Made by a program: the position numbers and the translations under genes. DNA of 5,136 nucleotides, taken from contig WGAU01000110.1 in assembly GCA_015494645.1 (NCBI GenBank), positions 1 to 5,136 of the forward strand, read 5' to 3'. The notes beneath the pieces were generated by a model that saw only the letters and a program-made list of their open reading frames with translations, did no database searches and was not told the DNA's origin. Source of the DNA: Aquificota bacterium (lineage in GTDB: Bacteria > Thermosulfidibacterota > Thermosulfidibacteria > Thermosulfidibacterales > Thermosulfidibacteraceae). Shown one piece after another: positions 1-5,136 of the stretch (positions within the stretch are counted from its first letter, which is position 1; each line of letters begins with the position of its first letter).

Positions 1-23
1 AAGTAACGCTCAACAAAGCTCAT
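1..23 (-). CDS. Start of an unidentified ORF running off the left edge (possible toxin partner)
   Basis: An ATG at 23-21 opens a frame reading MSFVERY before the window ends. It begins 5 nt after the stop of the AbrB-like gene. A strong AGGAGGT lies upstream inside the last codons of that gene, but about 13 nt from the ATG, which is longer than usual. Antitoxins of the AbrB/VapB kind are normally followed at once by their toxin, often a PIN-domain VapC, so position suggests a toxin. Seven residues are too few to confirm any family, and they do not show the usual PIN-domain opening with an early Asp. An alternative is that the true gene starts elsewhere or is unrelated. Confidence 0.35.
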
Positions 24-28
24 AACTT

Positions 29-259
29 TTAGTTAGACCTCCTCGCCCATTCAATAGCTTCCTTAAGAGTTTCCTCCGTTACTCCGAGCTTTTTCATCTT
101 TTCCCTTATGCCCTCTAAGCTTAAAGAACCTTCAGTTACAGGTCTTAGCACTATAGCTCCCTCTTCCAGAGAAATTTCAAAAAACTCTGTTGGTGGGAGT
201 TTTTTTAAGATTTCTTCTGGCAGCGTTATTTTGTTGGATTCGTTGATTTTTACTATCAT
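29..259 (-). CDS. SpoVT/AbrB-domain protein, probable type II antitoxin
   Basis: A 76-residue protein whose first ~45 residues fit a swapped-hairpin AbrB (MazE/VapB-type) DNA-binding domain. It has the pattern I-x-E-S-N-K-I-T-L-P-E-E-I at residues 5-17, a short helix, then a strand pair ending in G-A-I-V-L-R-P at 34-40. The remainder (46-76) is charged and helical, as expected for a tail that wraps a toxin. The ATG at 259 is preceded by AGGGGTG (266-272) with a 6-nt spacer, and the next upstream in-frame codon region contains a stop, so the start is firm. It lies 19 nt after the adaptor gene on the same strand and may be co-transcribed. It is not an expected member of an efflux operon, which suggests a small module inserted or docked downstream. 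It could instead be a lone AbrB-type regulator. Confidence 0.75.
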   Translation of the reverse strand: MIVKINESNKITLPEEILKKLPPTEFFEISLEEGAIVLRPVTEGSLSLEGIREKMKKLGVTEETLKEAIEWARRSN

Positions 260-278
260 TTCTTACACCCCTGCATGC

Positions 279-1403
279 TTATCTTTTACTTAACTCATAA
301 TGCACCACCTCTCCCCGGTAAAGCTTGAGGAGGGTGGATTCCTCGGCAACTACCACCAAATCCCCGCCTCTTACGGGACCTGATACGGCCACTTTATCGC
401 CGGACCTACCAAGAACATGCACTTTAACAGGCTTTATCCTTGCGGTGCCGTTTCCTGCAGGTTCTGTAACAAATACGTAGGTGGCGTTTACATTCTCAAG
501 AAGCGCCCTTAAAGGCACAATTGCTCCCTTTACCTCTGAAGCTACCAGATCCACTCCGATCTTAGACCCGGAGGGAAGATTAAATGGCCTTTCTGTAAGT
601 CTTATCTCCACCGTTGCAAGCTCTCCTGCACCAACGGCGGGAAAGACCCTGAATATGCGGGCGTTTAACTTTTTGCTTCCCTCGGTGAGAACTGCCGGGG
701 CACCCGGTTTAAAAACGGCAGCCTTTGCCTGGGGCACCCCCACGAGGATCCTGTATCCTGCACTTGGCTTTTCAACCTCCAAAATGGGCGCTCCTGGAAC
801 GACAAGATCCCCTGGGTCTTTAAAGCGAGCGGTTACAACACCGTCAAAGGGTGCTTTTATCACTGTATAGAGGAGATCGTTTTCTGCCGATGCAAGCTCT
901 GACTTAAGGGTTTCAAGACGCGCCTTTGCCTCCTTAAAGTTCGTTTCAGATATCTCAAAAGCTTCCTTTGATATGGCTTTGTTTTTGTAAAGAATGCGAT
1001 CCCTTTCAAAGATGTGCTTTTTGGTTAAAAAGGCCGTTTTTGCTGCCTCTATCTGAGCCTTTAACGATGCTATCCTTTCCCTTATAGGTTTATCGTCTAT
1101 TCTTGCAAGCACCTCCCCCTTTTTGACAGGATCTCCCTCATACTTGTTTACAGCAATGAGATACCCGGAGACTTTAGAGCTGATCTTTGCCGAGATGAGA
1201 GGTTCTACCTTGCCGAGGTAATGCTCCGTGACAAAGAGTTTTCCCGTCTTTACCTTTGCAACCTCTACCGGAAGAGGGACAATCTTGGGCGTTGGAAGTT
1301 GGGATAGGGCTTTTTTCTTTTTCTTGACTATTTGAACGGCAGCTACCACGACGATGACTGCCACTGCCAGAAAAATTGCTATCTTAAACAGCTTCTTATT
1401 CAT
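279..1403 (-). CDS. Periplasmic adaptor (membrane fusion) protein, HlyD/RND type
   Basis: A 374-residue adaptor that would link an inner-membrane pump to a TolC-type duct. Residues 7-27 form one hydrophobic anchor after an MNKK start; there is no lipobox, and no cysteine at all. A first lipoyl half-motif lies near 74-103 (V-S-G-Y, G-D-P-V-K-K-G-E-V-L-A-R-I-D). An alpha-helical hairpin follows at about 105-178. The second lipoyl half is A-P-F-D-G-V-V through G-D-L-V near 184-202. Beta-barrel and membrane-proximal domains fill the rest. A longer frame opens at 1484, but ATG 1403 is preferred: GAGGAG sits 4 nt upstream (1408-1413), the Lys-rich anchor starts there, and it overlaps the tolC-like stop by 8 nt. 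No RND, MFS or ABC pump follows in the window, so its partner and substrate are unknown. Confidence 0.9.
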   Translation of the reverse strand: MNKKLFKIAIFLAVAVIVVVAAVQIVKKKKKALSQLPTPKIVPLPVEVAKVKTGKLFVTEHYLGKVEPLISAKISSKVSGYLIAVNKYEGDPVKKGEVLARIDDKPIRERIASLKAQIEAAKTAFLTKKHIFERDRILYKNKAISKEAFEISETNFKEAKARLETLKSELASAENDLLYTVIKAPFDGVVTARFKDPGDLVVPGAPILEVEKPSAGYRILVGVPQAKAAVFKPGAPAVLTEGSKKLNARIFRVFPAVGAGELATVEIRLTERPFNLPSGSKIGVDLVASEVKGAIVPLRALLENVNATYVFVTEPAGNGTARIKPVKVHVLGRSGDKVAVSGPVRGGDLVVVAEESTLLKLYRGEVVHYELSKR

Positions 1404-2718
1404 TCTTCTCCTCACAGGGAAGTTTGATCCATCCACGGGCGATTGTGGTTGTAGCCCGCTGGTATTCCACAAAGGCGCTTGCAAGTTTGTATAAAGCCTC
1501 TAAATAATCCGCCTCTGCCTGTGCCCATGCTGCCTGGGCAAGGAGCATGTCCGTTACGGTGCCTGCACCGGTTCTGTATTTGAGGCTTTCCACACGAAAG
1601 GCTTCCTTTGCTGTTTTCCTTGCTGCATCAAGGTGGGCTACCTCTTCTTTTGCCTGTGCCATAAGGGATAGGGCGTTGGTTATCTCTCTTTTTGCATAAA
1701 GCTCTAAATTCCTTAATCGTTCCATTTCTGCCAGAAGTTTTGCTCTTTTTTGCGCAACCTTTGCAGAGATGGTTCCTCCGCTGAATATGTTGAGTTTGAG
1801 CCTTATGCCCGCTTCCCACACCTCTTCCGAGTGATGGAACCCTGAGCCAGCCCTTCTTCCATAGTTGGCAAATAGATCAATGTTGGGTAGGTGTTCTCCG
1901 AATGCAAGCTTCACCTCTTCTTCTGCCTTTTTTACAGCTTGCCTCTGGGCGAATATATCCGGCCTGCAGTAAAGGACCCTTTCTGTGTCCACCTCCTCAG
2001 GCTTAAAAGATGCTACCTCAAGGCTTCCTTCAACATCAAAGTCGCTTTGGGGCGGTTCTCCCATTAGCACGGAAAGAGCCTCTTTTGCCCTGCGTAAGGC
2101 TTCTCTGGCTGCGACAAGGGCTGCTTCCTCTGCTTTTACCTGCGTTTCTATGCGCATGAGATCAAGGGGTGGGATGCGTCCTACCTTGAGCCTTAGTTTT
2201 GCGTCTTTCTCTTCCTTTTTCAAAGCTTCAAGGGTTTTCTCTCTCGCTGATACCAGTTCCTTGAGATAAAGAGCGAGGAAAAATGTGTTTTTCACATTTG
2301 CAAAAAGATCTAAAGTGGTTTGTTGCTTTAGTCCCTTCTGTAAAGCTGTGATAAGCTCAGCAATCTTCACTCTTCTGTGTAATCTTCCTCCCCGGTATAT
2401 GGGAAAGATTGCTCCAAAGTTGAATTGGTAGATATCTCTGCTGAAGGTGGGAAAAGACCCGGGTTTGCTCATAGGAGTTATGGACTGGGGATCACTTAGT
2501 CTGCTTGCCTGAGCTTCAAAATTTATCTGGGGCAAGAGCTGCCCTCGTTCTGCTTTATACCCTTTTCGGGATGCTGCCATCTCATATTTTTGTGCCAGGA
2601 TTTTCGGACTGTGCTGGATGGCTCTTCTTAAGGCTTCGTCTAAGGTAAGGGAGAAACTCGTTGTATATACCAAAAGCTGAAGCCCTATAGTCAGAAGAGC
2701 AATGGTTTTAAAGCGCAT
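1396..2718 (-). CDS. TolC-like outer-membrane efflux protein (OEP family)
   Basis: A 440-residue outer-membrane channel subunit of normal family length. Residues 1 to about 23 look like a Sec signal peptide (MRFK then a hydrophobic stretch), with mature sequence beginning near LTLDEAL, the common OEP opening. Two homologous halves are visible. Strand motifs LPQINFEAQ (62-70) and FPIYRGG (105-111) in the first half match LPNIDLFANYG (277-287) and LNIFSGG (309-315) in the second. The helical segments VGRIPPLDLMRIE (179-191) and YRTGAGTVTDMLLAQ (381-395) also correspond. Trimers would span outer membrane and periplasm. The ATG overlaps the end of arsC by 11 nt and has AAGGGA (2727-2732) 8 nt upstream. 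The gene end carries the SD for the adaptor gene. Substrate cannot be read from the sequence; context suggests arsenic or another toxic anion or metal. Confidence 0.92.
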   Translation of the reverse strand: MRFKTIALLTIGLQLLVYTTSFSLTLDEALRRAIQHSPKILAQKYEMAASRKGYKAERGQLLPQINFEAQASRLSDPQSITPMSKPGSFPTFSRDIYQFNFGAIFPIYRGGRLHRRVKIAELITALQKGLKQQTTLDLFANVKNTFFLALYLKELVSAREKTLEALKKEEKDAKLRLKVGRIPPLDLMRIETQVKAEEAALVAAREALRRAKEALSVLMGEPPQSDFDVEGSLEVASFKPEEVDTERVLYCRPDIFAQRQAVKKAEEEVKLAFGEHLPNIDLFANYGRRAGSGFHHSEEVWEAGIRLKLNIFSGGTISAKVAQKRAKLLAEMERLRNLELYAKREITNALSLMAQAKEEVAHLDAARKTAKEAFRVESLKYRTGAGTVTDMLLAQAAWAQAEADYLEALYKLASAFVEYQRATTTIARGWIKLPCEEKNE

Positions 2719-3100
2719 TCAGATTATCCCTTAACCATTGTAGAATTAGATCTCTTACCTTTCTGAAGTCTTCAATCGTTCCCTTTGCTGGATCGGGGAA
2801 AGGAACGTGTAAGTGCCTTTTGGCGTTGGGGAAGTAAGGGCATTCTTCTTTGGCGGAATCACATAGAGTTATAGCAAGGTCAAATTCTTGGTCTTTGAAC
2901 TCATCTATGTGTTTGCTCCTTAGGTTTGTGGTTTCCACGCCAAGTTCTTTCAGTGCTTCTATGGCAAGGGGGTGCACTTCTTTGGGATGCACCCCTGCCG
3001 AGAGTGCTTTTATCTTGTCCTTGAAAAAATGATTTGCCAAGGCTTCTGCCATCTGCGAGCGACAGGCGTTTTCGGTGCAGATAAAAATAACCTTTTTCAT
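2708..3100 (-). CDS. arsC: Arsenate reductase, thioredoxin-coupled LMW-PTPase type
   Basis: A 130-residue cytoplasmic enzyme that reduces As(V) to As(III). The P-loop is complete: C8-T-E-N-A-C-R14-S, a CX5R motif with nucleophile C8 and arginine R14. The redox pair C80 and C87 (LCDSAKEEC) has the same seven-residue spacing as C82/C89 of the S. aureus pI258 enzyme, and the D103-P104 general-acid motif follows at the expected place. By family knowledge this predicts a C8, then C80, then C87 disulfide relay regenerated by thioredoxin, rather than the glutaredoxin-dependent R773 type. A true protein phosphatase would lack the C80/C87 pair. Length matches the family. The ATG lies 1 nt after the permease stop, with GAGGGT (3104-3109) inside that gene's last codons, implying translational coupling. 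It is the clearest functional anchor for calling this an arsenic operon. Confidence 0.95.
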   Translation of the reverse strand: MKKVIFICTENACRSQMAEALANHFFKDKIKALSAGVHPKEVHPLAIEALKELGVETTNLRSKHIDEFKDQEFDLAITLCDSAKEECPYFPNAKRHLHVPFPDPAKGTIEDFRKVRDLILQWLRDNLNAL

Positions 3101-3101
3101 C

Positions 3102-3863
3102 TTACCCTCTTAGCAGATGTATGGCGTCTCTAAGAAGTATTATACCCACCGCTGTAAGCACCAGAGCAAACACGTATTTCACAGATTTCGGTTTCATCTT
3201 TTCTGCCATGAGGCGTGAGCCTATCTGGGAGCCTGCTATTACCGCTACTGCACAGCCCAAAGTTATCACCGGATCAAAGTGGGCTTTTGGAAGATGCCCC
3301 AAAAGTCCGGATATGGCTGCTATGGTTACGATAAATGAGGATGTGGCGGCGGCGTTCTTGGGCTCAAGCCCGGACATTAAGAGAATAGGAACCACCATGG
3401 CTCCACCGCCACGACCTGCAAAGCCCACTATTATACCCAAAATTGAACCTGCTGTTATTCCCAAAATGAGTTCTGCTTTTCTGCTCTCCACCTTCTTTTG
3501 GGGCTTGTATCCCGACGCCACAAGGGCGGCGGATGCTAAAGTAAAGATGGCAAAAACAAGGATTACATAAGCGGTGTTTACTTTAAAGTCAAGGTACGCT
3601 CCTATAGGGGCAAAAACCACCATGGTGAGGGCAAAAGGAAGTGCCAATCTTACCTTTACCAGTCCATTTTTGTAATATGTATATGCGGCTGAACTTGAGG
3701 TTAGAATGTTGAGAAGCAGTCCCAGAGGTATGGCTTCGTGTTTGAAGTTCATTCCGAACCAGTAGAGGATGGGGATGTAAAGTTGTGATCCTCCCATGCC
3801 CAGCATGGAGAAAACAAAGGATATGGCGAAAAATATAGCGATAGTGAGCAAGGCTTTAGCCAA
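3102..3863 (-). CDS. TauE/SafE-family (DUF81) membrane permease, putative anion exporter
   Basis: A 253-residue integral inner-membrane protein with about eight hydrophobic segments (roughly 4-24, 44-63, 72-91, 98-117, 131-157, 173-190, 197-217, 228-246). The family's internal duplication is visible: S-M-L-G-M-G-G-S-Q-L-Y-I-P-I-L at 19-33 matches G-F-A-G-R-G-G-G-A-M-V-V-P-I-L at 147-161. Characterised or proposed substrates of this family are sulfite, sulfonates and related sulfur anions. None can be assigned here from sequence. Its place between FmdE and arsC, in an operon with no ArsB or Acr3, makes an arsenic or sulfur-arsenic anion plausible but unproven. The start is TTG at 3863, chosen because GGGAGG (3872-3877) lies 8 nt upstream and the first helix begins immediately. 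The rare start codon could reduce expression of a membrane protein. Confidence 0.9.
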   Translation of the reverse strand: MAKALLTIAIFFAISFVFSMLGMGGSQLYIPILYWFGMNFKHEAIPLGLLLNILTSSSAAYTYYKNGLVKVRLALPFALTMVVFAPIGAYLDFKVNTAYVILVFAIFTLASAALVASGYKPQKKVESRKAELILGITAGSILGIIVGFAGRGGGAMVVPILLMSGLEPKNAAATSSFIVTIAAISGLLGHLPKAHFDPVITLGCAVAVIAGSQIGSRLMAEKMKPKSVKYVFALVLTAVGIILLRDAIHLLRG

Positions 3864-3877
3864 ATTCTAAGCCTCCC
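3852..3877 (-). promoter_or_regulatory. Shine-Dalgarno plus small hairpin around the permease TTG start
   Basis: The SD GGGAGG (plus-strand 3872-3877) decides the TTG start at 3863. On the transcript GGCTTAG (3873-3867) can pair with CTAAAGCC (3859-3852), with one bulged base, leaving the TTG in the loop and two G residues of the SD at the base of the stem. It may tune translation of the permease, but the stem is short and could be chance. Confidence 0.35.
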
Positions 3878-3879
3878 GT

Positions 3880-4482
3880 TTACTTCTCATATCCAGAGCA
3901 GGGGATACATACCAGCTTGCCGTTTTTAACCCTCAGGGATTTTTCAAATGTCAGCTCTCCACATATTGCACAGGGAACGGCGGTGAAGCAACCGGGCTTT
4001 CTTTCAAACTTATATTCAAACACTTCACTCACATCCAAGAACTCTTCATAGGGCATGCTCAAAATCCTGTCCAGAAGCGGTTTTAACACTTCAAAGGGTA
4101 TGTCCTGTGGAGGGATGCCCTGCTTTCTGCGTTCCACAAAGGGAGAGTGAAGGGCTTTCGCAAAAAACTCAGGCTTTAAAGATACCCTGACTGCCCTGTT
4201 GGTTTTGGTGTCTATGAGGGTGAAGGCCATCTTATCCCAGTATCTCTTCTCAATATTGGACTTCCCGTATGTGCAGCCTGTTGCAACCATTATGCCGTCT
4301 AAAAAGCATCCTGCGGCGTGCCCTTTTCCTGTTTCAGCTATAACATGAAGTTCTTTGTCTTTTGAATGCTCTACACCCAATATTTCCATTGCCTTAAGTC
4401 CTGCCCTCAAACCCAAAGGCATTGCAGGACACTTGTGGCCGTGAAATGCAAATCCCAACTCCAAAAGCTTTTCATCTACCAT
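3880..4482 (-). CDS. FmdE-family protein with C-terminal zinc ribbon
   Basis: A 200-residue soluble protein related to FmdE, first named as subunit E of molybdenum formylmethanofuran dehydrogenase, though most bacterial members are stand-alone and uncharacterised. The N-terminal signature F-H-G-H-K-C-P-A-M-P-L-G-L-R at 13-26 gives H14, H16 and C18. G-C-F-L-D-G-I at 58-64 and T-G-C-T-Y-G-K at 68-74 give C59 and C70. These conserved residues probably bind a metal. A C-terminal ribbon has C171-x2-C174 and C192-x2-C195, a Zn-binding knuckle pair seen in many members. No signal peptide or membrane segment. The ATG at 4482 has GGAGGT 5-6 nt upstream, inside the final arsR codons, and a 3-nt gap to arsR. 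Methanogenesis is not indicated by any neighbour. Metal handling, redox or cofactor roles are open; context suggests a part in arsenic or sulfur-oxyanion response. Confidence 0.88.
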   Translation of the reverse strand: MVDEKLLELGFAFHGHKCPAMPLGLRAGLKAMEILGVEHSKDKELHVIAETGKGHAAGCFLDGIMVATGCTYGKSNIEKRYWDKMAFTLIDTKTNRAVRVSLKPEFFAKALHSPFVERRKQGIPPQDIPFEVLKPLLDRILSMPYEEFLDVSEVFEYKFERKPGCFTAVPCAICGELTFEKSLRVKNGKLVCIPCSGYEK

Positions 4483-4485
4483 GAC

Positions 4486-4842
4486 TTACCTCCTCTTTTG
4501 TTTCAGGCGGTAGCTTTTATCTTCTACCACCTTTAGTAGACGCTCTTTATAGATCTTGGCTTCTTCAAGGGTTGAAACGGCTTCTGTGGCACATTCTACA
4601 ACTTGCTTTATGTGCGGTGGAAGGTCTTCATTCAAGTAGTAAATTACCCACTGTTCCTGCCTTTCCGACTTAACCAATCCTGCACTTTTCAGGTATGAAA
4701 GATGCCTTGACGCGTTGGTCTGTGTGATCTCAAGTATACCCATGATCTCGCACACACAAAGGGGATGCTGTTTGAGAAGCCACAAAATCCACAACCTTGG
4801 TGCGCATCCTAAAGCTTTGAATATCTTTTCTAAACTTTCCAT
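4486..4842 (-). CDS. arsR: ArsR/SmtB-family metalloregulatory repressor
   Basis: A 118-residue winged-helix repressor heading the operon. The alpha-3 motif L-C29-V-C31-E matches the As(III)/Sb(III) site of E. coli ArsR (C32, C34), but the third ligand position (C37 there) is M34 here. Further cysteines are C13, which replaces the usual Asp in the ALGDPTR segment, and C84. The recognition helix is at about 41-52 (Q-T-N-A-S-R-H-L-S-Y-L-K) and the wing at 54-70 ends W-V-I-Y-Y-L. The basic tail KQKRR encodes the SD for the next gene. ATG 4842 is the only plausible start: upstream in-frame codons reach a TGA without another start, and no SD precedes it. Autorepression through the dyad at 4840-4870 is likely. 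An As(III) sensor is the best guess given arsC; a sulfide/persulfide or other metal sensor is possible. Confidence 0.93.
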   Translation of the reverse strand: MESLEKIFKALGCAPRLWILWLLKQHPLCVCEIMGILEITQTNASRHLSYLKSAGLVKSERQEQWVIYYLNEDLPPHIKQVVECATEAVSTLEEAKIYKERLLKVVEDKSYRLKQKRR

Positions 4843-4870
4843 ATTGAGCTTATTAGCATAAGCTCATATG
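4840..4870. promoter_or_regulatory. Operator dyad, probable ArsR binding site
   Basis: An imperfect inverted repeat with arms CATAT(T)GAGCTTAT (4840-4853) and ATAAGCTCATATG (4858-4870), separated by 4 nt. The inner 9 bp of each arm are perfectly complementary, and one extra T in the left arm is the only irregularity over 13 bp. A perfect 10-bp palindrome CTCATATGAG (4863-4872) overlaps the right arm, and another ATATGAG half-site lies at 4882-4888. AT-rich dyads overlapping the promoter are the usual targets of ArsR/SmtB repressors. This one covers the predicted -10 element and the arsR start codon. Confidence 0.7.
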
Positions 4871-4879
4871 AGAAGTCAA
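4850..4879 (-). promoter_or_regulatory. Predicted sigma-70 type promoter for the ars operon
   Basis: On the minus strand TTGACT (4879-4874) and TAATAA (4855-4850) are separated by 18 nt. Initiation about 7 nt past the -10 would fall at or within 1-2 nt of the arsR ATG at 4842, giving a leaderless or nearly leaderless message, consistent with the absence of an SD. An alternative -10, TATGCT (4860-4855), is only 13 nt from this -35 and lacks a good match at the proper distance. Confidence 0.55.
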
Positions 4880-4895
4880 GAATATGAGTTCGAAT

Positions 4896-5136
4896 GGGGT
4901 CAAGTACCCGATTTCCTGTAAAAAGAGTGACCACATCATCAAACTACAACAACCTTTTCTTCCTCAACCTCTAAACCAAGCTCTTTCCTTAGCCTGTCCA
5001 AATGCTCCAAATCCCTCTCAGTAAACCTCACCCTACGCCATCTCATTGATGCCCTCACCAATACAGCAAATACAAGCTTCAACGCCGCCTTCTCTGTCAA
5101 AAACTGCGGTATCACCTTGCTCCTTCTCCTTTCCTC
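4896..5136 (-). mobile_element. Partial IS256 (Mutator)-type insertion sequence, 3' end only
   Basis: The element enters from the right edge. Its inner part is the transposase C-terminus. Between the transposase stop and about 4896 lies a short non-coding end, read on the minus strand as GTGGTCACTCTTTTTACAGG, then ATCGGGTACTTGACCCC. A T-rich CTCTTTTTACA block followed by a TTGAC-containing tip resembles the ends I associate with IS256-family elements. The exact boundary and the flanking target duplication cannot be fixed because the other end is outside the window. Confidence 0.6.
4939..5136 (-). CDS. IS256/Mutator-family transposase, C-terminal 65 residues (partial)
   Basis: An open frame enters from the right edge and ends at TGA 4941-4939, followed directly by a second TGA (4938-4936). 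The first visible residues are R-R-R-S-K-V-I-P-Q-F, then A-A-L-K-L-V-F-A-V-L and M-R-W-R, then a helical charged tail ending EEEKVVVV. The order R-(T/S)-K-V-I-x-x-F, a segment L-x-L-V-x-A-V-L, and a W-(R/K) position is the usual C-terminus of IS256-type DDE transposases. It lies after the catalytic residues, which are therefore out of view. No frameshift is visible, so the end of the gene is intact. It is transcribed in the same direction as the ars operon, 97 nt upstream of arsR, so read-through is possible. The start of the gene is not in this window. Confidence 0.72.
   Translation of the reverse strand, partial: EERRRSKVIPQFLTEKAALKLVFAVLVRASMRWRRVRFTERDLEHLDRLRKELGLEVEEEKVVVV

Noticed and set aside
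481..870. Plus-strand open frame of 129 codons inside the adaptor gene
   Set aside because: Antisense shadow of a clear membrane fusion protein.
1404..1484. N-terminal 27-residue extension of the adaptor protein (start at ATG 1484)
   Set aside because: It would overlap the TolC-like gene by 89 nt and has no signal-like character. The internal ATG at 1403 has an SD and a Lys-rich start before the membrane anchor.
1985..2269. Plus-strand open frame of 94 codons inside the TolC-like gene
   Set aside because: Low-complexity Ser/Ala/Arg product antisense to a clear OEP gene; a shadow of its codon bias.
3121..3570. Plus-strand open frame of 149 codons inside the permease gene
   Set aside because: Antisense to a well-supported TauE/SafE protein and without family features.
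3880..4482. Methanogenesis (formylmethanofuran dehydrogenase) role for the FmdE protein
   Set aside because: No Fmd/Fwd catalytic subunits or archaeal features nearby; bacterial FmdE homologues commonly occur alone.
4896..4910. GGGGT...ACCCG around 4896-4910 as a hairpin terminator
   Set aside because: The stem is only four base pairs with no run of T on the relevant strand; better read as the IS tip.
1..5136. CRISPR array, tRNA or rRNA genes
   Set aside because: No regularly spaced repeats and no tRNA- or rRNA-like segments seen; nearly all the window is coding.

Overview
The window looks like a bacterial chromosome segment. Every recognisable gene lies on the minus strand, so transcription runs right to left. 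A TolC-type outer-membrane factor and a periplasmic adaptor imply a two-membrane bacterium. Moderate GC, heavy AGG/AGA arginine codon use and Lys/Glu-rich proteins suggest a thermophile, possibly an Aquificota (Hydrogenobacter/Thermocrinis type). That placement is an inference from style, not from a marker gene.

Layout in transcription order. (1) 5136-4896: the end of an IS256 (Mutator) type insertion sequence, holding the last 65 codons of the transposase and a probable terminal end. (2) 4895-4843: a compact promoter/operator with a long imperfect dyad that overlaps the arsR start codon; arsR appears to be leaderless. (3) 4842-279: six tightly packed genes: arsR-family repressor, FmdE-family protein with a C-terminal zinc ribbon, TauE/SafE-family permease, thioredoxin-type arsenate reductase (arsC), TolC-like outer-membrane factor, and HlyD/RND-type membrane fusion protein. 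Gaps are 3, 16 and 1 nt and overlaps are 11 and 8 nt, with several Shine-Dalgarno sites lying inside the preceding gene. This is very probably one operon. (4) 259-29: a small SpoVT/AbrB-domain protein, probably a toxin-antitoxin antitoxin, 19 nt further down, followed at the window edge by the start of another reading frame (23-1) that could be its partner.

How the genes may work together. ArsR would sense As(III) or a similar thiophilic ligand and release the operator. ArsC reduces arsenate to arsenite. No ArsB, Acr3, ArsA, ArsP or ArsJ-like exporter is present. The places where an exporter would be expected hold a TauE/SafE anion permease and a TolC plus adaptor pair whose own inner-membrane RND pump is not in the window. 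An FmdE-family metal-binding protein sits second in the operon. The most interesting reading is an arsenic (or arsenic/sulfur oxyanion) resistance operon with a non-canonical export route. This is a hypothesis from gene order; only the reductase and repressor assignments rest on family motifs. No intergenic stretch exceeds 100 bases.
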